A DNA stretch of 64,000 bases from positions 28,907,501 through 28,971,500 of the forward strand of contig OX344749.2 in assembly GCA_947034885.2 (NCBI GenBank), in the 5' to 3' direction. This document shows, in pieces, positions 1 through 11,094 of the stretch; within the stretch, counting starts at the first letter, position 1; each line of letters opens with the position of its first letter. The stretch comes from Thuidium tamariscinum (lineage: Eukaryota > Streptophyta > Bryopsida > Hypnales > Thuidiaceae). Under the pieces are notes generated by a model that was not told the DNA's origin, did no database searches, and saw only the letters and a program-made list of their open reading frames with translations. The translations under genes were made by a program, and so were the position numbers.

Positions 1-491
1 TGAGGCAGCGCTGCTTTTGGTGATTGGGATGCAGTGGAGCGGCTGTCTTGGATTAAAATGTAATGAGAAGCGTGGGGCTTCGCTGTGAGATTGCACTCGG
101 GATTCGAGCACAGGAACAGGGCGTAGTGTTTTAGGGACGATTGGGGAAGCGAGCAAAACTGGATTGGGGAAAGGTCTACGGGATTTGGGAAGAGTGCACT
201 GGATTTCCAGCCATAGTTCGTCTTTGTTTCGGAATGTGTTTGTTTTTTGAGCCGGAGAAATTTACTTGAGAGTAGGGGTGGGATATAAGAGCGGCATCTG
301 TTGTAGCGAGTGAGTTGCTTCCCGTTAATTTCTGCAACTGATTGCCGATTTACAGGCCCAGTGTGTTGGGATAGTCTCGTTATTCGTTCGTCGATTTGCC
401 GTGAATTCGCTGCTGCGGTTATTGGCAGAAGCGCGTCATTGGCATTGAAGGAAAGTTTGGAGGCCGGTGACAGAGCGGGTGGCCGTTTCGG
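1..491 (+). promoter_or_regulatory. 5' flank and probable 5' UTR of the GT92 gene
   Basis: No reading frame here has coding character. The stretch immediately precedes the ATG at 492 and is moderately GC-rich compared with the intergenic DNA further on, so it is most simply the promoter-proximal region and 5' UTR. The transcription start cannot be placed by eye. Confidence 0.4.
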
Positions 492-2886
492 ATGGCGTAC
501 AACGGTTTCAGTTTGCTGGTTCCGGACGGTTTGGACAGCAAGTCCGTGCCCAAGCGCCATGTGGACAAGATCCGCCGGCGGGTCTGGTTGCGCCGTATCT
601 GCTATGCCATTGGTGTCATCGGCTTGGCTGCCCTCGTTGTTCTTATCAGCTTCCAACCCAATCAAAGTAAGCCCCCGTTCTCCTCCATCCAGTTCCTTCT
701 TTCTGCAAAACCGATACCGCTGATATGTTATCTTTCAATCCGATTGCACCACCTGACGGTACTTCTACAGCCAGTTACATTCAAACCTTCTCGAAAACGA
801 CATCTGGGAATCCACATTCTATCCACGGGATCTCAGAGATTTAAGAGAGTCCCTGTTTCGTTGCAAGTTTCCAAACGGTGTGCTTGCTGCATGATTCCAA
901 AATATGTCATCTCTCTATCCGATTGCATCATCTGACAATTCTTCCATTGCCAGTTACATTCAAACCTTCTCTAAAGCGGCATCCGGGAATCCTCATTCTA
1001 TCAATGGGATTTCAGTGATTTGAGAGTATCTCTTTCTGTTGCAAGTTTCCTAACAATGCACATGTTGCTTGCTTTTCGCAGCTCCGTCAGACAGCGCCCT
1101 GCTGAGCTTACCCTCGAATAATGTCCCCACTTCATGGTCCATGAACGGAACTGCCGGAATGTACATCGAGGACGTGATCCTTATGGACTCGGAGGTTTTA
1201 GTGTTGGTGCGAAAGTCCCCTGGTTCCGCATTCCCGTTCAAACAATCCCTGGAATGCCGCTTCGGCGACACCACTTCGCGCAAACCCACTGCACTTCACC
1301 TCTACCACCACCGAGCAGCCATTCTCTGTTCTGCACCACCTCAATCCCTCCATTGGGACGTGAACTCCATTCTCATCAAGGTCGGACAAGACCAGCAGAT
1401 TCTTCCCAAAGTCACGGTGCACAAACGCCCCTTGCAGTGGTTCCACTCCGAGCCAGTGACCTACGAAGCTTTCCCGACCGAGACCGACGTGGTGGTGTTC
1501 GTCCACGGGATCAACCAGCCGCGAGGCTCTCGTCTGCCTGCGGAGAAAGAGGCGGCGCGCTTGAGGAGTCTCACGTGCGTCTACGGAGGGTACTACGAAA
1601 CGAAAGTGACGGCGCAAGCGCAAGAGGTTTTCAGGTGCGCGCATCCGCCGGTGGATTTGGTGCATCAGTTTGCTGGAAGGAAAATCTCGGTGAAGCTTCA
1701 AGGACGTGTTCTGGCGTCTGTTGCGCATTACAATCCTGGACTCAGCCCTAATCCGAGTTCTGAAAACTCTCCCGAGCAATCTTACGACCTCTCTTCCGAA
1801 CAGACTCCGGAGCAGTCTCCCGAGGATTCTTTCGAGAGCTCCGTGAATCGCAAGCTTTTAAACGGAGCAGCAAGCCCAGGAAATGAAGCCGCCCCGAAAC
1901 ACCACGTCTGCTCGTGCACCATGATCTACAACGGGGCGAAGTTTTTGAAGGAGTGGGTGCATTACAACAGCCATTTGGGTGTGACCAAGTTTTTCTTGTA
2001 TGACAACAACAGTGACGATGATTTGGATGGGGTGATCAGTTCCTTGGAGAACCGCGGGTTCACCATTCAGAGGCAGGCGTGGCCGTGGGTGAAGACACAG
2101 GAGGCGGGATTCTCGCATTGTAGCGTCTTAGCTCAGAATGAGTGCAAATGGATGCTCTTCACGGATGTCGACGAGTTTTTCTTCCCCAGCAAGCGTTTCC
2201 GAGAGAATAATGGCTCTTCCTCTTCTTCTTCGGAAGAAGCTCTTGACGATGCTGAAGAAGATGATGAAGGAGCGGAAATCCCATCTGCTGTGACGATTTC
2301 CCCGCCACCAGCTCGGACGATTTCTCCAACAACTGTTACTACAAACTCCTCCTCCATTCTGGCGGGCTTTATCAAAGCGGCCTCAAGTGGGCGTGACCGA
2401 CTGGGCCAGATTTGCACCTTTTGTTACAACTTCGGGCCGTCGGGGTTTAAGGTTTCTCCCCCAGAAGGCGTGACCCAGGGGTACACATGTCGAGTAAGAA
2501 CGACGGAGAGGCACAAATCTCTTGTATTACTAAGCGCCGTTGATAATTCTTTGGAGAATGTCATTCACCATTTCACTTTGAAACGTGGGTATGGGCGGAA
2601 GCTGATTCGGCCTGGGACGGCGGTGATCAACCACTACAAGTTCCAAGCTTGGGAGGAGTTTAAGATCAAGTTCCATCGCCGTGCTGCCACTTATGTGGCG
2701 GATTGGACGGAGGATCGGAACCACGGCTCCAAGGACCGAGTGCCGGACTTGGGGACCAAACCTATTAAACCTGCGGATTGGGAGTCTCGGTACTGCGAAG
2801 TGCATGACTATGGGCTCAAGAATTACACGCAGAGTGTGTTGGGGAAATACGACCGTGACCACAAATTGCATCTGCCGTGGGAGTGA
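492..2886 (+). CDS. GT92 (DUF23) family glycosyltransferase, galactan beta-1,4-galactosyltransferase (GALS)-like
   Basis: Two exons, 492-666 and 1082-2886, give 659 aa; the intron has GTAAG/CAG ends and the phase fits. An alternative acceptor nine bases downstream (exon start 1091) is also in frame. The N-terminus is basic and is followed by one hydrophobic segment at about residues 36-54, the layout of a type II Golgi enzyme. A Cys-containing middle region (residues about 60-320) resembles the non-catalytic domain of plant GALS proteins. The GT-A domain starts near residue 335 (CSCTMIYNGAKFLKEW) and has a DVDEF metal/sugar-nucleotide motif at about 420-424. GALS proteins extend beta-1,4-galactan side chains of pectin; that role here is inferred from layout, and another GT92 activity is possible. 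Odd feature: a Ser- and Asp/Glu-rich low-complexity insert (about residues 436-488) sits right after the DVDEF motif, where the catalytic fold is normally continuous. Confidence 0.8.
723..1079 (+). repeat. Two-copy tandem duplication inside intron 1 of the GT92 gene
   Basis: Positions 723-901 and 902-1079 are diverged copies of one unit of about 179 bp. Shared landmarks are CCAGTTACATTCAAACCTTC and TTGCAAGTTTCC, each recurring 178-179 bases later. The two copies make up most of the intron, and the second ends just before the splice acceptor. Confidence 0.85.
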
Positions 2887-4046
2887 TTGGAAGGCTTTGG
2901 GAAGGCAGCAACTTCGCTGCTTGTAACGTAGACTTTGAACACGTGGAGGCAATGGCGCGCGGGTTGGGTTGTGGTAAGCTAACGAAACCCTAAAAATTGT
3001 CCGGCTAAGCATTTGAAAACTGCGCCGTTGTTGAACTGAACTCTTGTTGGGTTTTGGTGAGAGTCAAAAGGGGATTCCATACTCTCTTTGCATGCATTTC
3101 TTGCACATCGGGTGAAAAAATAAGAATGTTTAGAGTGACGAGAATAGATGGACCCAAAATCAACCCTAAATTCTCTTGAATGGAGGCTGTACTCAAAACC
3201 CTAGGCTAGGGTAGGGCTCAGTTTTGGAAATGGGTCACACTGAGGTACAGTTATCTTTAGTTCTGTTGTCTGCTGGCCTCAATGAATCTTGTGTCAAGTT
3301 TGTTGTGTGAATTCGTGGGTTCTGTGTTTCAGGTCACAGTTATTTTCTGGTAATCTGGTTACATTTAGGGTTGCAGTTATATTTTTCATACTTTCAGGTA
3401 ACGGTCTCAGAAGGTGTGTGGTTGCTTTTACTTACGTTCGTTTACTCCTTTTGCTTTGCAGGGATTTTTAAGGTGATTCATGTACAAGAAAAGTCTTGGA
3501 CAAATTGCCGAGCTTTGGGTTAGAGGTAAAAGCTGTGTTTTAGGAGTTCCAAAGGAAAGTAGTTTGTAGATTAAGGTAGTTTGAATCTGACCATTTTTCA
3601 GTGCGAAAAATGGGAGGTGTATTTTATGACAGGTCGTGGTCAATTCAAGTAGGACGCACCCTAGTTAGACCAATTCATAGTATTCCGATGAGACTACGAG
3701 CAGTAGGCGTGTTGTAGCTCACACATTCTTTACAGGATCTAGGGAAGCCGAAGTGGTAATCCCAGCTCCAATCTTCATTTCCTCATAGTAATGTGAATAC
3801 AGTGGTAGGAATTGCACCATCCATATTTGAGTTTCAATTTGCACCAGAACGACTGCTACAAACTTTACTCATGCGAATAATAGCAATGCACACGAATCAA
3901 AGAAACGCCAATCTTAAGTAAATAAATCTTCTGGTTTTCCACTTAAAGCATCCAAGAGCTCTCCAATCCATTAACGATCCTTCGTATCGAAATGCAACTA
4001 TTTAATTCTATAATTAGAAGTGCCAGGCAGCAATACTTCAGTATTT
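2887..4046. other. Intergenic region between convergent GT92 and DJ-1 genes
   Basis: Holds the two 3' UTRs. I see no convincing open frame; frames near 3005-3643 are short and lack coding character. A telobox-like AACCCTAA occurs near 2986, and related CCCTA runs near 3197 and 3210. No transposon termini were recognised. Confidence 0.4.
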
Positions 4047-4276
4047 TCAGAAGGTGACTGTTGTACCTAACAAAACCAACAGCTGGGCAATAAACTCGGG
4101 GTGAGCCGGCCATGCAGCCCCTGTCACCAAGTGCCCATCAGTGAAACACTTGGTAATTGGATCTGCATGCAACCAGAATCCGCCGGATAACACAACCTGG
4201 CTCTTCACAGCTGGATATGCCGTGCACTTCTTGCCCTGCACAATTTCAGCAGTTCAAGTATATTCTCAGCACTCAT

Positions 4277-4309
<33 letters not shown>

Positions 4310-7300
4310 AACAAATGGAAAGAACCATTGCATTAAAAAAAACCAAACCAAAACAACAGCCAAGCCAGGAGGCTGGACAATGAAGAGAACAGAGCGACAG
4401 AAAAGAAAAAAAACAAAAAACTACGTAAAAGAGCAAGAAAGAGGACCCTGCTTGTTCCAGATGATGGAGTTTCCCACCCTAGCAGCTAAGACGGGTGACC
4501 TAATCCATACTCATTCTCGAATGGAGCTGTGTCCAAGTGTCTAACATTTATTCAAGGAAGAGTTGGGGTACCCAAGATGCTCCGATCCTCCGGCATCTCC
4601 TTTCTTTACGTCTCAAGTCCAATAATGAAGGGCTTTACAAGCAGGCAACTAATTCAGGCAAAAATAGTTATTTTCAACCTCCTTAACGATAGTGAAAGGG
4701 ACTGCTCATGAGTCACGTCGACAAAAAGGATACCAAAGAAGAAAGCATCAAAAAAGAAAATTGCTAATTATTAACAACTCCGTTAAATGAATGAGGGAGG
4801 TTAAAACTGCATTTAGTGTTGTGAAAGGTAAAAGCGAGATTCTCAGTACGGTACCGTATCATCTTCAAGAGGGTTCATACAATTGTACTTGCACAATTGT
4901 ACTTGCATTCATCATCTTAAAACGGAAAGTGAGTTACTAGTAGATCAACTGTTTATCCACAAAACACGGGTTCTCTCTGCAGATATTTACAACAGCCTGT
5001 TTTAAAATTAAAGAATGAGTCATAAACAAAGAAATCTCAGAAGCAGCAACACTCAAAACCCCAAAGTAATCCAATGATAATAAAAACAGTTTGTAACGTG
5101 AGCGCAAAACAAGGGATTTGAAAATGATACCTTTAGTACACCAGCTGCCGCCAAAATCTGTTGCCCATGGCATATGGAGGCAATTGGTTTCTTCGCATCA
5201 TCAAACTCCCGGACCACATCCAACACTTTCTCGTTCAGAGACAAGTACTCCGGTGCGCGACCTCCAGGTACAACAAGGGCATCGTACTCACTCACCTTCA
5301 CTTCACTGAAAGTCGCTGTGAGAGCGAAGTTGTGACCGGGCTTCTCGCTGTAGGTTTGGGCGCCTTCAAAGTCATGAACAGCAGTGGCGCAGGTATCGCC
5401 AGCTTTCTTGTCAGGGCACACAGCATCCACCTGGTACCCCAACGCTTGCAAGGCTTGAAACGGAACCATCACCTCGTAATCCTCCATGTAATCCTGTACA
5501 ACAATGGCACAGAAGAAGAGTCATATCCACAACTGAGCTGGAATAAACCCAGGCTCCACGAATGTAGGCTAGATTTGAGGAGTCCTGTCTTCTGTGTTTA
5601 GGGTTTAGGGTTCATGACTGACGTGCTTGGTGTTAATAACATGATGAAGTTAGCAAATTAGCGTTGTGAATTACGGTGTTCACATATAGAACTCGCCTAG
5701 TTCTCGTTCTCCTACGCTTGTTCTTAAGCCCAACCACCAAAGATGCCCCACCGAATTCAGGTTCATGACCAAGTAATGAACAGGGATTGAGTTGGGAAAT
5801 TTTGGTGGGGCATGTACATGAGAGCCCTCCCCTTGCCAACGATACAGTACTTGCACAAAGAGCCATATCCATTTGCAGGGAGTCCAGTAGGTTTCATACC
5901 CCACACAACATGAGAATCTTCTTGTCGCCACCTTTGACAGTGGCACTGAGGACCCTCAATATTTGCTTCAGGAATTCAGGATGGCCTGGCCAGGCGGCCC
6001 CTGTCACAAGATTGCCGTCTGTGAAGCATGCTGAAATGGGACTCGGATCCTTCCATATGCCGCCTGTGTAACATATCAAAGAAACGCTCTTCAGTGTCAC
6101 AGTGCAAACGAGAGGGAATTATAAATTGGATACATCGAATAGCCATGGAACAAACGATAGCTAATTCAATTGATAGTTTCAGTCACACGAATCCACACAA
6201 TATTCAATCAAAAAGGAATGCACTGGTCGCGCATTTCAACCTGCAGCTACAACAACAGGTTTCACTGCTGGATATGCCGTGCACTTCTTGTTTTTCAAAA
6301 TGCCAGCAGCTGCAAGAATAAGTTGGCCGTGACAGATTGAAGCAATTGGTTTGTGTGAGCTTTCAAACTTCTTGACCAAGTTCAAAACGTCCTCATCTAG
6401 AGAGAGGTACTCTGGCGCTCGGCCTCCTGGCACCACCAGCGCATCGTAGCTGTCGGCATTCACATCTTTGAAGTCTGCAGTCAGTGTAAAATTGTGACCC
6501 TTGCTCTCCGAGTAAGTCTGCACAAAACCACACCACACCCATACCAAGCGCGTTACGGCACTACAGCAAAGGCAAGAAACATCACTACAGTCAAATGGCA
6601 TGGACAGTTAATAAAAGTTCTTCCATTCATGGCCTTCCAAGCTATAGAGCTCAGAAGAACATTTGCTTCTTCACTGCCATGTCATCTTTCATGTCCAACA
6701 TAGGATTCCCAAAGCAAGCCCGAATGAAACAAGGGATTCCTCAGTATTTGGTGTCGTTCCTCAAGTGAAACAACTCGTTCTGATAAACCAATAACACACT
6801 TCGTTTACCATGAAGAAACGACGTCAGCAAATGTAACATGACATACAGAATTTCCACTCTGCTCCAAAGAGGCCTCTATTTGGTCTCTACTTGCCCAAAG
6901 AACGGTTGTCAGTGTGAGCTTATGACATGCTGAGTTCATTATTCCACTTGTAAGGTAAGGTATCCTATTTGTGCCAAAATTCAGTTGTGACTTATTTGTG
7001 CCACTTTGTTCGAATAAGTGCACATTTCAAAATTTAAATTGTGCACTACTGCTACATTGATAGCGGCACAAGTAGGATGGCTTACCTTAAGTATCAAGAC
7101 AACCAAAGCACTACCAAGATCACGAAGAACCTCAACAGGCCTCTAGAGCATACCTGGTGTCCAAGAAAATCATGGATAGCAGTTGCACAAGTTTCACCAG
7201 CTTTCTTTCCTGGGCAAACTGCGTCCACCTTCAATCCATACGCCAGAAGGCCCTGAAACGGAACCATCACCTGCATTTCCATCACCCAAATAGCATCATG

Positions 7301-7816
7301 ATCTGAACAAGAGAATTTCCCACTTTGAACAAGCAAACCCATCAGCACTACCGCAAGGAAACAAAAAATAGACATACAGCACCCAATGTACAACGCCATG
7401 AAATCCGCAAGAAGAACCAACCCCTAAAGCAACCACAAAACGGAACTATTTCGTCATTTCAGAAGCCGAAACTCTCGAAACAGTCAGGTGGGCTACTTGC
7501 AATGAAATATTCAATTTAAGAAACCCATATCCGGGTAATCAACATTCCACTAGAATCCCCCAATTCACACTCGTAGCACGGCAGTGAGCGCAAAATGCCT
7601 CAAGGGCTTCAGAACCGCAAGCAATTCCTCAATTGAGCTTCAATTCTAATTTGAAAGAAAGAGACAAAGGAGGGATCGCCATAGACGAAGCAGGGATCAC
7701 CGATAGAGGAAGAAGGGATGCACTGGAGTAATTGGGGATTCGATTGAAGCGTGCCCCACCTCGTAATCTTCCACATAGTCGCCGACGATCATGAGCACCG
7801 CCTTGGACTTGGCCAT
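4047..7816 (-). CDS. DJ-1/PfpI double-domain protein, DJ1D-like (glyoxalase III type)
   Basis: Six exons on the minus strand: 7816-7760, 7270-7154, 6517-6241, 6063-5900, 5493-5131 and 4235-4047. They give 388 aa, close to Arabidopsis DJ1D. Two DJ-1 domains lie in tandem (about 1-198 and 199-388), each starting with a (V/M)[10 protein letters not shown] segment. Each has GGRAPEYL and the nucleophile elbow ASICHGQ, with Cys at about 120 and 313, so both active sites look intact. Each domain also has a conserved C-terminal HPEF motif. DJ1D proteins convert methylglyoxal/glyoxal to lactate/glycolate without glutathione; that activity is known for the family and inferred here. There is no clear transit peptide, so cytosol or nucleus is likely. 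Introns 2, 4 and 5 carry a MITE, a telomere-like repeat and a LINE-type insertion respectively. Confidence 0.92.
4280..4508 (-). mobile_element. Short 5'-truncated LINE-type (or SINE) insertion in the last intron of the DJ-1 gene
   Basis: Read on the minus strand, about 200 bp of pyrimidine-rich 3'-UTR-like sequence ends in CAATGGTTCTTTCCATTTGT followed by A(30) (T run at 4279-4308). This is the typical look of a plant L1 3' end. A 9-bp direct repeat, ACTCATTCT, flanks it at 4271-4279 and 4509-4517, consistent with a target-site duplication. No reverse-transcriptase coding remains. It lies between exons 5 and 6, in the same orientation as the host gene. Confidence 0.82.
5597..5612 (+). repeat. 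Interstitial plant telomere repeat in intron 4 of the DJ-1 gene
   Basis: Two and a partial third copies of TTTAGGG in a row. Telobox-like motifs occur in many plant promoters; this one lies inside an intron (5494-5899), so it may be incidental. Confidence 0.7.
6951..7089. mobile_element. 139-bp MITE in intron 2 of the DJ-1 gene
   Basis: The ends are near-mirror images: TAAGGTAAGGTATCCTA... on the left and ...TAGGATGGCTTACCTTA on the right. The TIR is about 25 bp with few mismatches and continues to TTTGTGCC/GGCACAA. It belongs to the TAAGGTA-terminus group seen repeatedly in this window. The outermost TA could be a TA target duplication. Confidence 0.8.
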
Positions 7817-8290
7817 GGCGATCGAGGTTGGAGATGCCGGGATGCGCGAAATGGGAAGATCTTCGGCACTGGAATGGACCCGAATTGTAAGAAAAGTGTG
7901 TGTAAATGTGCCCTATCTCCTTGGCAGTGCACCAGGTGTGAGCCTTCCGTCAGTGAACTGGATGATCGCCGGAGTAACGCGCAGAATCCGAGTTTCCTTC
8001 ACTACGAATGTGACGTACAAAGTGCAGGATACAGATCACGGACGATTACAGCATACAGGACCCATAACCGCGGCCAGGGAGGACTGAGCTACAGGTCCCA
8101 TGACCGTGCCCAGCCAGGGATAAATGTAATACTCTGTCCTGTATTTTTTTAGTGGGTAATTTCGTATTTTGTGACCACTCCTGTTTGAATTCAAATGTGA
8201 ATTTAAATATTCCAAATTTGTGGAATCATTTGTGGTAAGTATTATTTTTTCTGAATTTTCTTTGGTCATGTAAAACGAGGCAATGAAGAG
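7817..8290. other. 5' flank of the DJ-1 gene
   Basis: Upstream of the DJ-1 start at 7816; probably 5' UTR and promoter on the minus strand. Near 8056-8118 two imperfect copies of an ACAGG(A/T)CCCAT...CCAGGGA block lie in tandem. Frames here look like antisense or chance frames. The sequence turns AT-rich after about 8150. Confidence 0.35.
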
Positions 8291-8295
8291 GTTAA

Positions 8296-8517
8296 CCCCT
8301 AAACGCCTCAATCCTTTTTTGAATTTTTGCACATTTTTGCTTATATCTTTTTACATACATGTCATTTACCAGAATTTAATGAATTTGGTCATAAAGAAAG
8401 GTTGTCTTTTTCTAGATTCAAGTGTTAAATTTGACAAATGAGAAGTTAGTTGAATGAAACAGTGCCTTGAAGCCCTCTATTCATCATCCAGAATATGGAC
8501 ATCAGAGTGCTTCAAGG
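8296..8517. mobile_element. TTAA-flanked inverted-repeat element (piggyBac-like MITE?)
   Basis: The element is bounded by TTAA at 8292-8295 and 8518-8521. Left end CCCCTAAACGCC and reverse-complemented right end CCTTGAAGCAC form an imperfect TIR. The interior (TCAATCCTTTTTTGAATTTT and onward) is closely repeated at 10221-10449, showing a mobile family. No coding sequence. Confidence 0.55.
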
Positions 8518-8521
8518 TTAA

Positions 8522-9290
8522 CCCTTAAAGGACGGACCTATAACCATTGATTTCAAGCATCATTGCCCATCACTCAGTTTGCAACCATTTGGGAACTAGA
8601 TATGTATAAAAGAAAATTATATTTATTTTTTAAAGATGGAGTTACATGCCTTCTGTACTTTACAAAAAAATTAGCATTTTTTGAGGAAAATTGATTTTTC
8701 TGAAATTTTTTTAAGAAAAAGTGAAGAAAATGCACATCAATTAGAAAATTATCTCAAAAAATCTGAAAATTTCACCATGTGTGTACAGTACAATGATAAA
8801 TATCATGATGTAAACTCAATTTCTATGTCATTCTATAATTACAATGCGGAAGACATTGAAAATACATCCAAAGTTCAAAAATACAATAAAATATTCAATA
8901 TTAGAATTTTTTTCAAAATTCTAATTAGAGTAGAAACTAGACTAGATGGCCTTCATTTTGTTAGTTGGGCTCAAATTCAAAAAAATGCTATTTTTGTGGA
9001 GATATTTCAAATTTAGAACAATGAGCAACAACTTTCCAAAATACACTAAAATAGCATATTTTGTGATCCATTTTTTTTACCAACTTCTCATTGATGTGAA
9101 GACAAACACTTAGCAAGACCACAACTTCAATTAGGTACTCTTCATAAACTTCCATGAAAGGTCAATAAGCAAGATATGGATCAAAAACTGCTTTCAATTT
9201 CTCTACAAACCTCGTCTTTGTCATCCACATGCTACAAATTGATGCCACTAGGGTTATTGGGTTAAATATAAGACAATGCTTAAGGAAAAG
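8522..9290. other. AT-rich non-coding stretch
   Basis: No feature recognised. Open frames such as 8681-9016 are AT-driven and start without coding context. Confidence 0.4.
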
Positions 9291-9557
9291 GAGATTGTAC
9301 TCAAAAAAGGGTTGACAAGGAGGGTGGAACCTGACGAGGAGGGAGAACTGATCCCTTATTGCCCTAGTCAACAACAAGTTGACTAAATTGCCCCTTATTT
9401 TGTGCCGTATATTTCGGATTTTTGTCACACCTCCCAACGAATTGAGGGCCTTTGATTCTATATATGAATTCAGAATTTTCAAAAAATAAAAAATTCTAGG
9501 GTTTGCCCGGGCAATAAGGGGGTCAATTCACCCTGGCCCTTCTTTTGAGTGCAATCC
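9291..9557. mobile_element. About 267-bp MITE
   Basis: The left end GATTGTACTCAAAAAAGGG is mirrored by the right end CCCTTCTTTTGAGTGCAATC. The motif GGGGGTCAATTCACCCT near the right end reappears in similar form near 25294, suggesting a diverged partial copy there. No coding sequence. Confidence 0.65.
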
Positions 9558-9767
9558 TCGATGATGAGAGGCATAAGACTCTCGTGGGAAATTTTCCCCC
9601 AAAGAAATCTTTCTGGCGGACCCTAACGAAATCCCAAGCCTGCCATGTACAGTACTTGATGCAAAGCTTCCTAACAGTCTGTCAGCTCAGACGATAAAGA
9701 AGGAAAACTAACAGAATCGAATGATTAGGATGAACGAAGGCCAGTTGGATGAAAAATTCATAATGCC

Positions 9768-10124
9768 CATAAGAGGATTTTTGGGCCCCTAGGAGACCGT
9801 TTCAGGGGTGTTCCCCGGAATTGTTCCCACTGCTGCAGACCAGCACCCTGCTGGTCTGAATTTTTGAATTTTGAAAAAAGAAAATTAAATTTTTTTTTCA
9901 AAAAACATCAGAATGTAATAAAGAGAAAAAAAATGATTTAAAAAAATATTTTTTTTTTAAAATATTTAAAAAATATTTAATATATAATTAAAATTAATAA
10001 AAAATTATTATTTTTTGACGTGGCAGTCTCTCGACCACATCAGCATCGCATTCCCAGAGTTCCCAATGCATTCCCAGCGTTTGGGAACTCGCAGTCTTGT
10101 ACAGGAGCTGAAAATCCTCTTATG
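9768..10124. mobile_element. MITE of the CATWAGA family, copy 1
   Basis: The termini CATAAGAGGATTTT and AAAATCCTCTTATG form a perfect inverted repeat, followed inward by GGAGACCGTTTC on the left and GGGAACTCGCAGTCTTG on the right. Internal landmarks shared with other copies are a GCTGCAGACCAGC...GCTGGTCTGAA block, a poly-A/T centre, and GACGTGGCAG...CGACCACATCAGC. Non-autonomous; no ORF. Confidence 0.82.
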
Positions 10125-10220
10125 CAATTATGCAGGCAAAATTGTATAATCAGGAAGGGAAACCCTAATTTCAAGAAATAATTTGCCGGCTTGAAAATCA
10201 ACTAGAAATTTCCCACTACT

Positions 10221-10449
10221 GTAGCCCTTAAGCGTCTCAATCCTTTTTTGAATTTTTGCACATTTTCACTTATAGCTTTGTACAGATATATCATTTTCTA
10301 GAATTTAATGAATTTGATCATTAAAGAAGATTGTCTTTTCTAGACTCAAGTTTTTCATTTGACAAATGAGAGGTTAATTGGATGAAATAGGGCGTTGAAG
10401 CCCTCTGTTCATCGTCTAGAATATCGACGTCAGCGCGCTTCAGGGCTAC
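10221..10449. mobile_element. Second copy of the 8296-8517 element
   Basis: Collinear with 8296-8517 over about 225 bp. Ends are GTAGCCCTTAAGCG and CGCTTCAGGGCTAC (imperfect TIR). Here the flanks are not TTAA; a possible 3-bp duplication ACT lies on each side. Confidence 0.65.
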
Positions 10450-11094
10450 ACTAAAAAGGGTATTTAGTGTTGGATTACATTTAGTGTAATTACCACCCTA
10501 CTTGACCCTACACTAAATGTCAATTTTAGGATGATTAGTGTAGTGCTAAACTTCAATGCGCTGCCTTTGTGTTGTCTCATAAGACGATTTCTGGCCTTGA
10601 AGAAGACTATTTCAGGGGTGTTCCCAGAAACTATTCCCATTGCTGCAGACCAGCCTCCTGCTGGTCTGAATTTTTGAATTTTGAAAAAAAAATATTAAAA
10701 AAAAAATTTCAAAAAATTTCAGCATGTTTAAAAAATAAAAAAATTATTTGAAAAAAAAATTCAAGATTTTTTTTAATTAATTAATTAGTTCATTAATTAA
10801 ATTAATATTTTCAGACGTGGCAGTCGCTCGACCACATCAGCACTGCGTTCCCAGAGTTCCCAATGCATTCCTAGCATTTGGGAACTCGCAGTCTTCTAAA
10901 CCAGCTGAAAATCTTCTTATGTCACTTTTTACCTTCGAACACTATATGTAAACCTCTTCATATTTCAGATTTACCATAGAGTACTTTTAGTGTTAGAAAT
11001 TACATTTATTGTTATTTACTTTAGTAGGGTAAATGATATTTAGTGTCATGGTTCGCAAATAGTGTTGCCAACACTAAATATCCTTTTTAGTGTA
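10447..11094. mobile_element. Inverted-repeat transposon TACACTAAAAAGG, host of a nested MITE
   Basis: Left end TACACTAAAAAGGGTATTTA... and right end ...AAATATCCTTTTTAGTGTA form a TIR of about 27 bp with one mismatch. A TA on each side may be the target duplication. The interior holds more copies of the CTAAAT/TTTAGTGT motif and a complete inserted CATWAGA-family MITE at 10578-10921. It abuts, and may have inserted at, the end of the 10221-10449 element. Confidence 0.78.
10578..10921. mobile_element. MITE of the CATWAGA family, copy 2 (nested)
   Basis: Ends CATAAGACGATTTCTGG and AAAATCTTCTTATG. It shares the GCTGCAGACCAGC...GCTGGTCTGAA block, the AT-rich centre and GACGTGGCAG...CGACCACATCAGC with the copy at 9768-10124, in the same orientation. 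It lies wholly inside the 10447-11094 element and is therefore the younger insertion. Confidence 0.82.

Noticed and set aside
8681..9016. 111-codon open frame on the plus strand
   Set aside because: Phe/Asn/Lys/Ile-rich peptide in AT-rich DNA, no domain, no splice context and non-coding surroundings.
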